From a bacterium (GTDB lineage: Bacteria > Chlamydiota > Chlamydiia > Chlamydiales > 2-12-FULL-49-11), in contig JAHZKV010000014.1 in NCBI GenBank assembly GCA_022600215.1, positions 1 to 16,767 on the forward strand: a stretch of DNA of 16,767 bases. The letters are read 5' to 3'. Under the pieces are notes generated by a model. That model worked only from the letters and a program-made list of their open reading frames with translations, was not told where the DNA came from and made no database searches. This document shows, piece after piece, positions 1 through 7,986 of this stretch. The position numbers were made by a program, and so were the translations under genes. Positions within the stretch are counted from its first letter, which is position 1. Each line of letters begins with the position of its first letter.

Positions 1-66
1 CCATTGGATGATGCTTACTAAAAAGAGAAAAGTACAAAGGATAAAGAAGCCACGGATTACTTTCAT
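1..66 (-). CDS. potD: PotD-like polyamine-binding protein, N-terminal start only (runs off window)
   Basis: Only 22 codons are in the window. An ATG at 66 overlaps the potC stop as ATGA, the coupling also seen at the potA/potB junction. The visible residues are a Met-Lys start, then a hydrophobic stretch (FFILCTFLFLVSII), which fits the signal peptide of an exported solute-binding protein. The periplasmic binding component is the one part of the transporter not otherwise present, so position and signal peptide together suggest PotD. The substrate-binding domain itself is not visible, so the family call is inferred from context. Confidence 0.7.
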   Translation of the reverse strand, partial: MKVIRGFFILCTFLFLVSIIQW

Positions 67-842
67 GTTTCCATCTCCTCTTTTCTTCGAAGTAAAAATA
101 AAAGCATTACAAGGAGGGAGGTAAAAAGCATCACAGCAGTGGTAAGAGCGTTGACCTCAGGGGATATCCCAAGGCGTAAGGAGGAGACCAAAAATAAGGA
201 CAAGGTATTGGTAGCTCCCGCACAAAAATAGGTAAGGATAAAATCATCAAAGGAGAGGATGAAAATCATAAGCCCTGTTCCAAGAAGGGTAGGAAGCATA
301 AAAGGCAGGACAATTCTTTTAAAGGTGGTCCAAGAAGAAGCCCCAAGTGTTGCAGAGGCTTCAAGCAAGGAAGGAGAGAGATCTTTATAGCGAAGGTACA
401 TGAGAGGGATAGAGAGACCAAGTCCTACAATAGAGTGCGCTATGATGATAGTGATCATACCAAGAGGGATTTTCAAGAAGGCAAAAAAGCTTACTAAGGC
501 AATAGCTAAAACGGTGTCAGGGATCATCAAATTCCCATAAAATAGAGGGATAATCTTTTTAATTCGTCCGCCGATCGTTTTGTAGTAGATAAGGAGGAGG
601 GAAAAAAAGATACAAAGAGCAGTTGTAGAGGTTGCTACGATAAAGGAGTTTAAGAAGGATTCAAGGATCTCTCTGTCGTGAAACAGTTTTTTATACCAAT
701 CAAAGGTAAAGCCAGAAAAGGAAGAGGGGAGTGGAGTAGAGCTAAAAGAATAGATCACAAGGATCATAAGTGGTAGGTATAAGATGAAATAGAATAAGGA
801 GAGTATTGTTTTGGCTGCTGGAGCAGATTTATTACGAAGCAT
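63..842 (-). CDS. potC: Spermidine/putrescine ABC transporter permease PotC
   Basis: Inner-membrane permease of a polyamine importer, partner of PotB, driven by PotA. It is 259 aa with about six hydrophobic segments. It carries the EAA cytoplasmic loop that docks on the ATPase (residues about 161-181, EASATLGASSWTTFKRIVLP). I chose the ATG at 842 over the upstream in-frame start at 887 because AAGGAGGG sits 5 nt before it and the extra 15 residues would lie mostly inside potB. The potB reading frame runs to 832, so the two genes overlap by 11 bp. The stop overlaps the potD start as ATGA. Order and overlaps show one translationally coupled operon transcribed leftward. Other permeases of the same Fe/sulfate/polyamine superfamily cannot be fully excluded. 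Confidence 0.88.
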   Translation of the reverse strand: MLRNKSAPAAKTILSLFYFILYLPLMILVIYSFSSTPLPSSFSGFTFDWYKKLFHDREILESFLNSFIVATSTTALCIFFSLLLIYYKTIGGRIKKIIPLFYGNLMIPDTVLAIALVSFFAFLKIPLGMITIIIAHSIVGLGLSIPLMYLRYKDLSPSLLEASATLGASSWTTFKRIVLPFMLPTLLGTGLMIFILSFDDFILTYFCAGATNTLSLFLVSSLRLGISPEVNALTTAVMLFTSLLVMLLFLLRRKEEMET

Positions 843-1761
843 AAAGCCCTCCTTGCATTTTACGAAAAATGGTTTTGAAGGTGACAAAGATCATATATGA
901 GGCAAGGAAAAGGCAAAGAAGGGAAAGGGTAGTAAAAGCAAGACCAATTACAGAGGTGGTTTCTCCTAGTAAGTGAAGGGAGATCACATTTCCCACATAG
1001 TAAGTTTTATCTCCACCAATGAATTCTGGGATTAAAAATTCTCCAAATGCTGGGATGAATACCAGAAAAAAGCCGTTCATAATAGCCTTTTGGAGTAGAG
1101 GGAAGACAATCTTTGTAAAGGTCTTCAATCTGGAGGCTCCAAGGGAGGTGGAGGCTTCAAAAAGGGTGATATCGAATCTTTCTAGGGAAGCAAAGATAGG
1201 AAGAGCCATAAATGGCAAGTAGTAATACACCATGAGGAATAGGGTAGAGATGGGGGTGTTAAGGAGGTGGAGTGGGGAGCTTATTAGACCAAGGTTTAGA
1301 AGGAGGGTGTTGATCAATCCATTTTTTTCGAGAAGGAAGAACCATGAATAGATGTGGAGTAGGAAGTTTGTCCAAAAAGGGATGATAAGGAAAAATACTA
1401 ATATGTATTTCCATTTTTTTGTACGGAAGACAAGGAAATAACAAAGAGGAAAGGCAATGAGTAGACAAATAATAGCTGTCATCAAAGAAAGGGAGAGGGA
1501 GTTGAAGATAATCTTGAAATAGGTAGCGTTACAGATGGGGGAGAAGTGAGAGAGGGTAAGCCCTGTAAAATTTCCAGCCGCGTTTAAAGAGATAAAGCTG
1601 GTGAAAAGGAGTAGGGAGAGGGGGAGGTAGAAAAAGAGTATTTGCCAAAGAAGGGAGATAGAGGAGATGGTATGGAGAAGCTCTTTAAGGATCGATGGAG
1701 CTTTTGGAAAAGATGGAAGTGCTAATTTTGTACGATATTTTAAAAGTATAGCTCTAATCAT
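832..1761 (-). CDS. potB: Spermidine/putrescine ABC transporter permease PotB
   Basis: Second inner-membrane permease of the polyamine importer, 309 aa. It has a charged N-terminal tail of about 35 residues, a first membrane segment near 38-58, and further segments ending near 280-296. The EAA loop is at about residues 202-221 (EASTSLGASRLKTFTKIVFP). The ATG at 1761 overlaps the potA stop (ATGA), with GAGGG a few bases upstream inside potA. The C-terminus overlaps the start of potC. The N-terminal tail is somewhat long for PotB, but I see no better start. The family could also cover related putrescine permeases (PotH). Confidence 0.88.
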   Translation of the reverse strand: MIRAILLKYRTKLALPSFPKAPSILKELLHTISSISLLWQILFFYLPLSLLLFTSFISLNAAGNFTGLTLSHFSPICNATYFKIIFNSLSLSLMTAIICLLIAFPLCYFLVFRTKKWKYILVFFLIIPFWTNFLLHIYSWFFLLEKNGLINTLLLNLGLISSPLHLLNTPISTLFLMVYYYLPFMALPIFASLERFDITLFEASTSLGASRLKTFTKIVFPLLQKAIMNGFFLVFIPAFGEFLIPEFIGGDKTYYVGNVISLHLLGETTSVIGLAFTTLSLLCLFLASYMIFVTFKTIFRKMQGGLYAS

Positions 1762-2849
1762 ACGCCCTCGAGTGCTACAGTATTTTCCTTTTGCCAGTAG
1801 AGGTAGACGGTGTCATCGTAATCAATCTCTTCTTTTTCTACATGCTCATCATTTTGCTCAAAGACTTTTATCTTCGTTTTTCCAACCAAGACTTCGTAGA
1901 AAGTGGAGCGTCCTGTATAGATAATAGAGACTACTGTTCCTTCTAAAAAATTGGAAAATGTGCTGTTTTGGATTTTGGTGATGAGAATTTTTTCTGGGCG
2001 GATGGTGAGGAGTGCGTTTTTTCCAACCTTTGCCCAAGGTCCAATCTTCTTTTCATCTAAAGAAAATGTTCCAAGGGATGTGGAAAGCAAGGTGTTATTT
2101 TCTTGTTTGTCTACTGTTCCTTCTAAAATATTGGTGTTTCCCACAAATTCGGCTACAAATCGCGTATCGGGAAATTCATAGATCTCTTTTGGAGTGCCCA
2201 TCTGAGCGAGTTTCCCTTCTTTGTCTAAGATAGCCATTTTATCGGCAACGGTGAGAGCCTCTTCTTGGTCGTGGGTAACATAGATAAAAGTCATTTCTAA
2301 ATCATCTTGCAGGTCAATTAATTCAATAAGCAATTTCTCTCGTAGCTTGAAGTCAAGTGCTGCTAGAGGTTCGTCGAGTAAGAGTACATCGGGACCTTCA
2401 ATGATAGCGCGGGCAATAGAGACTCTTTGCTGCTGCCCTCCAGACAGGGAGGAGGGCTTTTTATGGAGTTGTTGCTCAAGATCAAAAGCCTTTGCTAGCC
2501 TAATAACTTTTTCTTGAATTTCCCCTTTTGGAACTCCTTTGATGCTTAAGCTATATCCAATATTGTCAAAAACGGAAAGGTGAGGGAATAAAGCATAATT
2601 TTGAAATACCATGTTGATGGGCCGTTTATGAATCGGCATGTGAGTAATTTCTTTATTTCCTAAAAATATTTTACCAGAGTCAACGCTCTCTAAACCACAG
2701 ATAAGTCGTAGCAGAGTAGTTTTTCCACATCCTGAAGGACCAAGAAGGGCAAAAAAAAGCCTTCCAGGGATGGTCATGGTCAAATTTTTGATAATTAGAT
2801 GACCATTTTTACTCTTGGAAACATTTTCAAAACGTATGGATCTATCCAT
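1758..2849 (-). CDS. potA: Spermidine/putrescine ABC transporter ATPase PotA
   Basis: ATP-hydrolysing subunit of the polyamine importer, acting on the cytoplasmic face of PotB/PotC. It is 363 aa, close to the usual PotA length. Visible motifs: Walker A GPSGCGKT (37-44), Q-loop Gln83, signature LSGGQQQ (135-141), Walker B VLLLDE (155-160), D-loop and switch His193 in VTHDQ. A C-terminal TOBE-like regulatory domain (about residues 240-363) contains the IRPEKI motif typical of PotA/MalK/CysA ATPases. It is the first gene of the operon, transcribed away from trxB, and its stop overlaps the potB start. The ATPase call is certain; polyamine specificity rests on the potABCD order and similarity rather than on substrate residues. 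Confidence 0.9.
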   Translation of the reverse strand: MDRSIRFENVSKSKNGHLIIKNLTMTIPGRLFFALLGPSGCGKTTLLRLICGLESVDSGKIFLGNKEITHMPIHKRPINMVFQNYALFPHLSVFDNIGYSLSIKGVPKGEIQEKVIRLAKAFDLEQQLHKKPSSLSGGQQQRVSIARAIIEGPDVLLLDEPLAALDFKLREKLLIELIDLQDDLEMTFIYVTHDQEEALTVADKMAILDKEGKLAQMGTPKEIYEFPDTRFVAEFVGNTNILEGTVDKQENNTLLSTSLGTFSLDEKKIGPWAKVGKNALLTIRPEKILITKIQNSTFSNFLEGTVVSIIYTGRSTFYEVLVGKTKIKVFEQNDEHVEKEEIDYDDTVYLYWQKENTVALEGV

Positions 2850-2880
2850 TTAGCTTAGCCTCGTTACGTGCATCACAATA

Positions 2881-2909
2881 ATTATACTGTTAAGGGAGTT
2901 ATTTTTAAA
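2881..2909 (-). promoter_or_regulatory. Candidate promoter of the potABCD operon
   Basis: On the minus strand a perfect TATAAT (2886 to 2881) lies 17 nt downstream of TTTAAA (2909 to 2904), a 4/6 match to a -35 hexamer. It would start transcription near 2874, about 25 nt before the potA ATG. It sits in the 117-bp divergent gap with trxB. A trxB promoter in the same gap is less clear (TTGATT at 2911-2916 with a poor -10). Confidence 0.5.
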
Positions 2910-2966
2910 CTTGATTTTTAGGGCAAAATCGCTAAAAATATCCGTTACAACAGTTGGAGAAATATT

Positions 2967-3917
2967 TTGAAAGATAAGGCAGATGTTTTAATAGTAGGAT
3001 CAGGACCGGCGGCTTGGACAGCAGCCATCTATGCGTCAAGGGCAAATTTGAATCCATTGGTAGTAGCCGGCTTTATGAAAGGCGGCGTGCGGGGTGGTCA
3101 GCTGATGACTACCACAGAAGTGGAGAATTATCCTGGTTTTGTCGATGGTGTCTCTGGCCCAGAGCTCATGGAGATTTTGGAAAAACAAGCAAGGCGTTTT
3201 GGCACAGAAGTGCTTGAGACCGATGTTACCCGTATTGATACGAGTAAGCGGCCGTTTGTCGTTGAGACAAAAAAAGGAAATGTGGCTGCTGAGACGGTGA
3301 TTGTGGCAACAGGCGCCTATGCAAAAAGATTAGAGGTTCCTGGGACAGAAGAGTATTGGAATAAAGGGATCTCTGCATGCGCGGTATGTGATGGAGCATT
3401 GCCTCTTTTTCGCGATAAAGATCTTTTGGTAATTGGAGGAGGAGATACTGCTTGTGAAGAGGCTCTTTACCTTACCAAGTTTGGATCAAAGGTTCATATA
3501 GCCTTAAGAAGAGATGTATTTCGCGCTTCAAAAATTATGGCAGAGCGTGTGATGAATCATGAAAAAATTGAGGTGCACTATAACTATCAATTAGAAAAGG
3601 TGGAAGGAGAGCAGTTTTTAACGAAGGCTTTTCTTAAAGGGAATGACGGGAGCTCTAAAGAATTAGAAGTTTCTGGTCTGTTTTTCGCCATTGGTCATAC
3701 ACCAAACTCTGACTTTTTAGAGGGAGAAATTGCGCGTGATGAAAGTGGTTATCTTTTAGTGGAAGGTTATACAAGTAAAACTTCTATAGAGGGATTGTTT
3801 GCCGCTGGAGATGTTGCAGATAAACGGTATCGACAAGCTATCACTTCTGCAGGGATGGGTTGCATGGCAGCGCTTGATGCAGAGAAGTTTTTAGCAGAGC
3901 AAACACAAGAGGTATAA
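2967..3917 (+). CDS. trxB: Thioredoxin-disulfide reductase TrxB
   Basis: Flavoprotein that uses NADPH to reduce thioredoxin in the cytoplasm. It is 316 aa, the normal length for low-molecular-weight TrxB. Motifs in order: FAD dinucleotide fold GSGPAA (11-16), MTTTEVENYPGF (47-58), redox-active CAVC (138-141, usually CATC), NADPH fold GGGDTACEEA (157-166), and a C-terminal FAD-binding AAGDV motif followed by QAITSAGMGC. It uses a TTG start at 2967, supported by GGAGA 6 nt upstream. The beta-barrel protein gene follows after 4 bp, so they are probably co-transcribed. Divergent from potA. Confidence 0.95.
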   Translation: MKDKADVLIVGSGPAAWTAAIYASRANLNPLVVAGFMKGGVRGGQLMTTTEVENYPGFVDGVSGPELMEILEKQARRFGTEVLETDVTRIDTSKRPFVVETKKGNVAAETVIVATGAYAKRLEVPGTEEYWNKGISACAVCDGALPLFRDKDLLVIGGGDTACEEALYLTKFGSKVHIALRRDVFRASKIMAERVMNHEKIEVHYNYQLEKVEGEQFLTKAFLKGNDGSSKELEVSGLFFAIGHTPNSDFLEGEIARDESGYLLVEGYTSKTSIEGLFAAGDVADKRYRQAITSAGMGCMAALDAEKFLAEQTQEV

Positions 3918-3921
3918 AAGG

Positions 3922-4737
3922 ATGAAAGGGCTAACACATAAATTATTATTGGCACTTGCATGTAGCTCGCTTCATGCAATTAAAAGCGATCCGTGGATAC
4001 CTCCACTTTTTGAATTAAATGCTGGGGCAAGTTATTCTTTTTCTTGGTTTCCTGATGTGGATAATGCGGTAAATCCTTCTTCTTATCATTCCCATATTAA
4101 TCAACTTAATTTCAATGTGAATGGGTCGTTCACTCCACAGCTTTTTGTAGAGTTAGATCTAAATTTTAATGAAACAAGAAAAGTGAATTTTGGTTTTGAG
4201 TCTATTGCACCTTGCATAAAGTATCAGTTGTTTAATGACCTGACGGGAGATCCTGTTGCGTTTTTAATAGGAGCTTCTTTTCGTTATGTATTAGATGATC
4301 GAGTACGCGATGTCGCAGTGCCTTATGGTGGGGCTTATAACTTTGACTTTCTTATGTCCATAGGGAAAGAATTTGATAAAAATGGAAATATTGAAGGGCG
4401 CGTATTTGGGCTTTTTGATATTGGGGTAGCAGCGCAAGGGATGCCTTGGATATATGTAGATATTGCTGGGGAAGCAGTTTTTTATGAGAACAACTGGTTG
4501 ATTGTGGGTGTGGATGGCTATTATGGCTTTGGAACTACTACACAGGTAAATATCAATAAACACTATGGATGGGGCAGTATCCAGCACAATTCAATGGATG
4601 TTAAGCTTGGCTATACCTACAAATTTGATGTTTGGGGAGAGTTGGCCTTTGAGTATAAAAGACGGGTTGTTGCTGTTTCCTATCCAGAAGAGCTCAACCT
4701 ATTCGGCGTCTCTTATAATGTCTCCTTTTCTTTCTGA
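3922..4737 (+). CDS. Predicted outer-membrane beta-barrel protein, function unknown
   Basis: Not recognised as a named family. It is 271 aa with an N-terminal signal peptide (MKGLTHKLLLALACSSLHA, likely cleaved after residue 19 by signal peptidase I; the Cys14 context is a poor lipobox). The mature part has alternating hydrophobic/polar stretches rich in aromatic and Gly residues, and the protein ends in Phe (YNVSFSF), the classical C-terminal signal for outer-membrane barrel insertion. Roughly 10-12 strands seem possible. It starts 4 bp after trxB, with GAGG about 9 nt before the ATG, so it is likely co-transcribed. In chlamydia-like bacteria such barrels are common surface proteins; a porin role is only a guess. 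Confidence 0.75.
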   Translation: MKGLTHKLLLALACSSLHAIKSDPWIPPLFELNAGASYSFSWFPDVDNAVNPSSYHSHINQLNFNVNGSFTPQLFVELDLNFNETRKVNFGFESIAPCIKYQLFNDLTGDPVAFLIGASFRYVLDDRVRDVAVPYGGAYNFDFLMSIGKEFDKNGNIEGRVFGLFDIGVAAQGMPWIYVDIAGEAVFYENNWLIVGVDGYYGFGTTTQVNINKHYGWGSIQHNSMDVKLGYTYKFDVWGELAFEYKRRVVAVSYPEELNLFGVSYNVSFSF

Positions 4738-4805
4738 TTGGAGTTTCACCCCAAATCCTTCTTTTATTTTTTTGATCAAACAAAAAAATGAACCAAAGGT
4801 TTCTT

Positions 4806-4847
4806 AAGGATCATGATCCTTGAGCGGGGTGTGGGGCAGAGCCCCGC
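4806..4847. terminator. Double palindrome between convergent genes, possible bidirectional terminator or intergenic repeat
   Basis: The 114-bp gap between the barrel gene (plus) and the unknown gene (minus) holds two adjacent dyads. AAGGATCATGATCCTT (4806-4821) is a perfect 16-bp palindrome. A GC-rich hairpin follows: GGGGC-AGA-GCCCC (4833-4845), or alternatively GCGGGG (4824-4829) with CCCCGC (4842-4847). There is no clean T-run directly after the stem on the plus strand. On the minus strand a T-rich stretch follows at about 4770-4795. The GC-rich part is unlike the AT-rich surroundings and resembles dispersed intergenic palindromic repeats. Confidence 0.5.
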
Positions 4848-4852
4848 GTCGT

Positions 4853-5674
4853 TTAAATGATTTGGCAAGTGAAGGTGCTTTTGATTTCTTCTTTGCTTGG
4901 ATAGGGGGTTTCACCGGCGAAGTAGTCAGTGATCGTGTGTGCGTAGCCCAGTATTCCTTGTATTACGCGCTCTTGTGCCTCTTTGGTGTCTAGTTGGGAG
5001 AGGTTTCCGTTGCAGTTGTGTATGTGGAAGGTGAGCTCTTTTTGGGAGGAGAAGGAGAAGTTTTTGGAGAGAGTTTCTTTGAATTCTTTTACATTTCCTT
5101 GGAAGAGGATAGCTGCTATTTCGTATAGCCCTTCTGCTAGGGCGAAGTCATCGAGGGAAATTTCTTGTGGGCTATCTTCGTGGAAGGCGATGGTCTTTCC
5201 TTTGTTTGTTGATGGGGTAAGTACGGGCTCGTGCTTTTTAGCTTTTTGGAGGAGTTTTTTTGCAAAGCGTAAAAACTTCATATTATTTTTGGTAGGTTTG
5301 TGGTCTGCGATGAAGGTATCGATACGTGTAAGGAGACTGCTGGAGAGACTTTCGATTTCTGCATCGGTGAGGATGGGGCTGCTATTTGCAATATGCTCTG
5401 CTTCTTCTGCAAAGGAGATGACACTGTTTCTTTCTTTTAGGGCGAGGCAGCGTCCATTAAGGCTTTCAATGAGTTCTCTTTTTTTTGTGAGCACTTCTTG
5501 TAATTTTCCCTCATGATTTTCAGTGAGACTGAGATCAATTTTTCGTAGTTGGAATAGGAACTTTTGGAGGGTATCTTTTGGAACAAAAATTCTACAATCG
5601 AGAGAACTTTGGATGATATCGAGATCTTCTTCTCCATTGAATATTGGAAATTTTATCTGCACGTTTTTCTCCAC
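4853..5674 (-). CDS. Unrecognised helical cytoplasmic protein; candidate effector by promoter sharing
   Basis: No family recognised. It is 273 aa, with no signal peptide or membrane segment. Residues about 35-150 look mostly helical and charged, with possible coiled-coil character; a Lys-rich segment lies near 130-150 and a more globular C-terminus ends in CQII. The GTG at 5674 has AAGGG 9 nt upstream. A second in-frame GTG at 5662 has GGAG 6 nt upstream and may be the true start (protein 4 residues shorter). A strong promoter lies about 100 nt upstream and shares a dyad with the promoter of the USP cluster, so co-regulation with those putative effectors is inferred. The next gene rightwards on the same strand ends at 5870. 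Confidence 0.7.
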   Translation of the reverse strand: MEKNVQIKFPIFNGEEDLDIIQSSLDCRIFVPKDTLQKFLFQLRKIDLSLTENHEGKLQEVLTKKRELIESLNGRCLALKERNSVISFAEEAEHIANSSPILTDAEIESLSSSLLTRIDTFIADHKPTKNNMKFLRFAKKLLQKAKKHEPVLTPSTNKGKTIAFHEDSPQEISLDDFALAEGLYEIAAILFQGNVKEFKETLSKNFSFSSQKELTFHIHNCNGNLSQLDTKEAQERVIQGILGYAHTITDYFAGETPYPSKEEIKSTFTCQII

Positions 5675-5780
5675 AACCTTTTTCCCTTGTTTAGCATTAA
5701 AAGCTCTTTTCTATCTATATAAATCTTAGGCGGTAGAGGGGGTATCTTGTGTTCTATCAGCCCTTGATAAAGGTAATATA

Positions 5781-5811
5781 TAATTATAACATAATTACTA
5801 TTAAAAATCAA
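5781..5811 (-). promoter_or_regulatory. Strong promoter with overlapping 7-3-7 dyad, upstream of the unknown 273-aa gene
   Basis: On the minus strand, TTGATT (5811 to 5806), a 17-nt spacer and TATAAT (5788 to 5783) preceded by TGT, an extended -10. This is the best sigma-70/66-type promoter in the window. The -10 is embedded in a perfect inverted repeat, TAATTAT-AAC-ATAATTA (5781-5797), which differs only in one spacer base from the repeat at 9110-9126. The predicted leader is about 100 nt and contains CCTT-GATA-AAGG (5762-5773). The overlap of the dyad with the -10 is the arrangement expected of a repressor site. Confidence 0.65.
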
Positions 5812-5869
5812 GGTCAAAGGATTGGTCTATCAAACTGGCGCTCAGAGGGTTATGAGCTGCGAATAGGGC

Positions 5870-7372
5870 TTACGCTTCTACTCTTTTATAGAAAACTGCT
5901 TTGATAAAAGTGGTTTTAGGTCCTTCCCTTTCAGTGACTTTACTATCATTGAATTCGATCCACTGATCTCCTACTTTCGCAGAGCTTGTCCAGTGCCCTC
6001 CATTTCGGGAGGAAGCGCCCGCTCCAGAAGATCTATTTGCTGTGCCGCATAGTTGAAATTCTACAGGTTCACCATCTACGTCAAGAGTGATAACTTCTTC
6101 GACAGCAAATTCTGCTTGTGGGTTTTGGATTTCAAAAGTTACAACGTCGCTTTCTGGATTGAATCGAAGTTCTGCGTGGGTGGTGAATTCCTGAATATTT
6201 CCAGGAGAAAGACTTTTACAATACTCCCTTTCAAGATCTGCGTATGGTCTTCTGAAAAATTGAAGAAGTCGATTTCCATAGTATGTTCCGCTTTCTGTTT
6301 CAGATGCAGAAAATTGCCATTCCCTTGCTATTTGAATTTTTTCAATATTCACAGAAGAGAGGCCTGCTCTTTTAGCGTGAAATAAGAAGGTATCTTTTCT
6401 ATCTACCCCTCTAAACTCTGAGCGCTCTTCGTTCCAGTAATTTGTATGAGGTTCTGCGGTAGAAAAATTTGCAATGCATGCAGATATAGTTGGAGTGTGC
6501 TCGCAGATAGTAACTTTTACTCCGATGGCTCTATCGTCTACAGCCACTTCTCTTACATCCCAGCTTCCATCTGCTTGTTTGGTAGAGATAAATCTTGGTA
6601 TAGTAGCAGAACAATAAACAGGAGTAGGAACTATATAGTCGGTTTCTGGGTTAAAAGGGGAGATCTCCGTTACAATGATCGCAAAAAGTTCGGAGTAGGC
6701 TTGTTGCGCTCCTGCTCCAACATGGTCAATACGTCTCCATGCTTCTGATCTGTTTAACTGTCTGTAAAATGCACTAGAGTGTCTACCTACTTCTCGCGCA
6801 GTGGCATCCTCTTTATTTAGCGTATATAAGATGTTGTAAAGTGCTTTTGCAAGCTCTTTATTTTTTGTTGCACGGTTGCTTAATGCTGCATGTAAATGTT
6901 CATTCAACACACCTGTTCTTGCAAGAGATTGAAGAGCTGTATTCATAAAGCATACATTGCTCATTCCAAGCATAAAATTTGGAAGTCCGCGAGCCTTGCT
7001 CGGGTCCTCCAAAATTGGAATCGGTTCAGCGCTTATCAAAGCAACGGTTCGCTCCAGATAGAAAATATCTACTACATATTGCTCCACCATCATTAAAGGT
7101 CTTCCGATGGCAAATACGACGTATCGAATAAAAGTGATCTTTAACAAAGTATTTTCTAGTTCAGTGGCATCAGAAGGGTTTGCGATAACGATCCAAAGTT
7201 GATCTCGAAAAGAGGCGGGTGTTTTTTCTGCTGTCAATGGGGCAATAGCATCTTTTGCAACTTCAGTGGTTTTTGCGCGTGTGAGATCCTTTCCAGGAGG
7301 GAACTTTCCGTCTGTCGCAGAAAATGGAGGGGAGGTTGTCACGGGTCTTGGTTTGGCGCTTGCAACTACCAT
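5870..7372 (-). CDS. USP-type (peptidase C19-like) deubiquitinase candidate, long form
   Basis: A 500-aa protein carrying the ordered landmarks of ubiquitin-specific proteases. Cys box: GLPNFMLGMSNVCFMN (129-144), nucleophile candidate Cys141, followed by TALQSL. QQD-like box: GAQQAYSELFAIIV (221-234). His box: GGHWT (458-462), candidate His460, then WIEFNDSKV (471-479) with Asn475 at the third triad position and Asp476 next to it. The end, FYKRV (494-498), matches the last USP strand. Residues 1-125 are not recognised; they hold a hydrophobic stretch near 80-105. No classical CxxC zinc-finger pair is obvious. It would act in a host cell, so it is probably a secreted effector; no Sec signal is seen and type III export is inferred. 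ATG at 7372, with AGG 7 nt upstream, 30 bp after the methyltransferase stop. An intact catalytic set argues against decay, but activity is unproven. Confidence 0.8.
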   Translation of the reverse strand: MVVASAKPRPVTTSPPFSATDGKFPPGKDLTRAKTTEVAKDAIAPLTAEKTPASFRDQLWIVIANPSDATELENTLLKITFIRYVVFAIGRPLMMVEQYVVDIFYLERTVALISAEPIPILEDPSKARGLPNFMLGMSNVCFMNTALQSLARTGVLNEHLHAALSNRATKNKELAKALYNILYTLNKEDATAREVGRHSSAFYRQLNRSEAWRRIDHVGAGAQQAYSELFAIIVTEISPFNPETDYIVPTPVYCSATIPRFISTKQADGSWDVREVAVDDRAIGVKVTICEHTPTISACIANFSTAEPHTNYWNEERSEFRGVDRKDTFLFHAKRAGLSSVNIEKIQIAREWQFSASETESGTYYGNRLLQFFRRPYADLEREYCKSLSPGNIQEFTTHAELRFNPESDVVTFEIQNPQAEFAVEEVITLDVDGEPVEFQLCGTANRSSGAGASSRNGGHWTSSAKVGDQWIEFNDSKVTEREGPKTTFIKAVFYKRVEA

Positions 7373-7402
7373 AATATTACCTAACTCTTATCTTTAAAGA
7401 AA

Positions 7403-7954
7403 TTATAAATATTTTTTAGCTTTTTGTCTAGTAATAAGGAGGGTTTCAGGGCAATTTTGCCTTTTTGGAGCAGTAATATGGAAATAAGATAGGTATTTCG
7501 CGGAATTTAAAAAATTTATTATACACTTCTTCTCTTCCTCTCCACCCTCATGACCGGTATAAATCATGATAGAGATCATGCCATTTGGAGCGAGTTTTTC
7601 CACTGCGTGGGTAAGGCTTTTAAGGGTGCTCTCTTGGGTGGTAATCACTTTTTTATCACTGCCTGGAAGATAGCCAAGGTTGTAGACAATAAGATCAATA
7701 TCTCCTGGTAGGAAAGATAAATCTTCATGAGAGGTTAGGTGATAAGAGGCATGCTCAAAAGCTGCGAGCTGCTCTTTGGTCCTCACAATGGCCTGTTCTT
7801 GGATGTCAATGCAGTGAAGTGATCCACCAAAGCTTGCTAGAAAGAGGGAATCGTGTCCATTTCCACAAGTCGCATCCACAAGAGTGAGCTCGCTTTTTTG
7901 CAAGTTTAAGAGGTGTTTTTTCCAAAGGGCGTGGGCTATTTCCATCGTTTTCAC
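7403..7954 (-). CDS. mnmM: YtqB/MnmM-family SAM-dependent tRNA methyltransferase
   Basis: A 183-aa Rossmann-fold methyltransferase of the family once annotated as rRNA methylase (PF06962). Bacillus subtilis YtqB of this family is reported to methylate nm5s2U34 in tRNA and was renamed MnmM. Motif I is VDATCGNGHDS (26-36), the acidic SAM-ribose residue is Asp50, and the family hallmarks YNLGYLPGSDK (91-101) and IYTGHEGG (131-138) are both present. Full length. The start is GTG at 7954, or ATG at 7945 three codons in. AAGG lies about 20 nt upstream and a 6-bp hairpin (7961-7975) separates it from the start. It lies 32 bp after one USP-like gene and 30 bp before the other, so the housekeeping gene appears embedded in an effector cluster. 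As I recall, Chlamydia trachomatis also has a YtqB-like gene near infC. Confidence 0.88.
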   Translation of the reverse strand: MKTMEIAHALWKKHLLNLQKSELTLVDATCGNGHDSLFLASFGGSLHCIDIQEQAIVRTKEQLAAFEHASYHLTSHEDLSFLPGDIDLIVYNLGYLPGSDKKVITTQESTLKSLTHAVEKLAPNGMISIMIYTGHEGGEEEKKCIINFLNSAKYLSYFHITAPKRQNCPETLLITRQKAKKYL

Positions 7955-7986
7955 GAAGTTAGATTATCGTAATCTTCCTTTAATAG

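Noticed and set aside
843..887. Longer PotC start at 887
   Set aside because: It would lie inside potB and has no good SD, whereas ATG 842 has AAGGAGGG 5 nt upstream.
4771..4780. TTTGATCAAA palindrome flanked by T and A runs
   Set aside because: A 10-bp AT-rich palindrome is easily found by chance; the stem is too weak to call a terminator by itself.
4983..5516. 177-codon plus-strand frame opposite the unknown 273-aa gene
   Set aside because: Antisense shadow rich in Ser, Phe and Arg, no SD or promoter; the minus-strand frame is longer and has a strong promoter.
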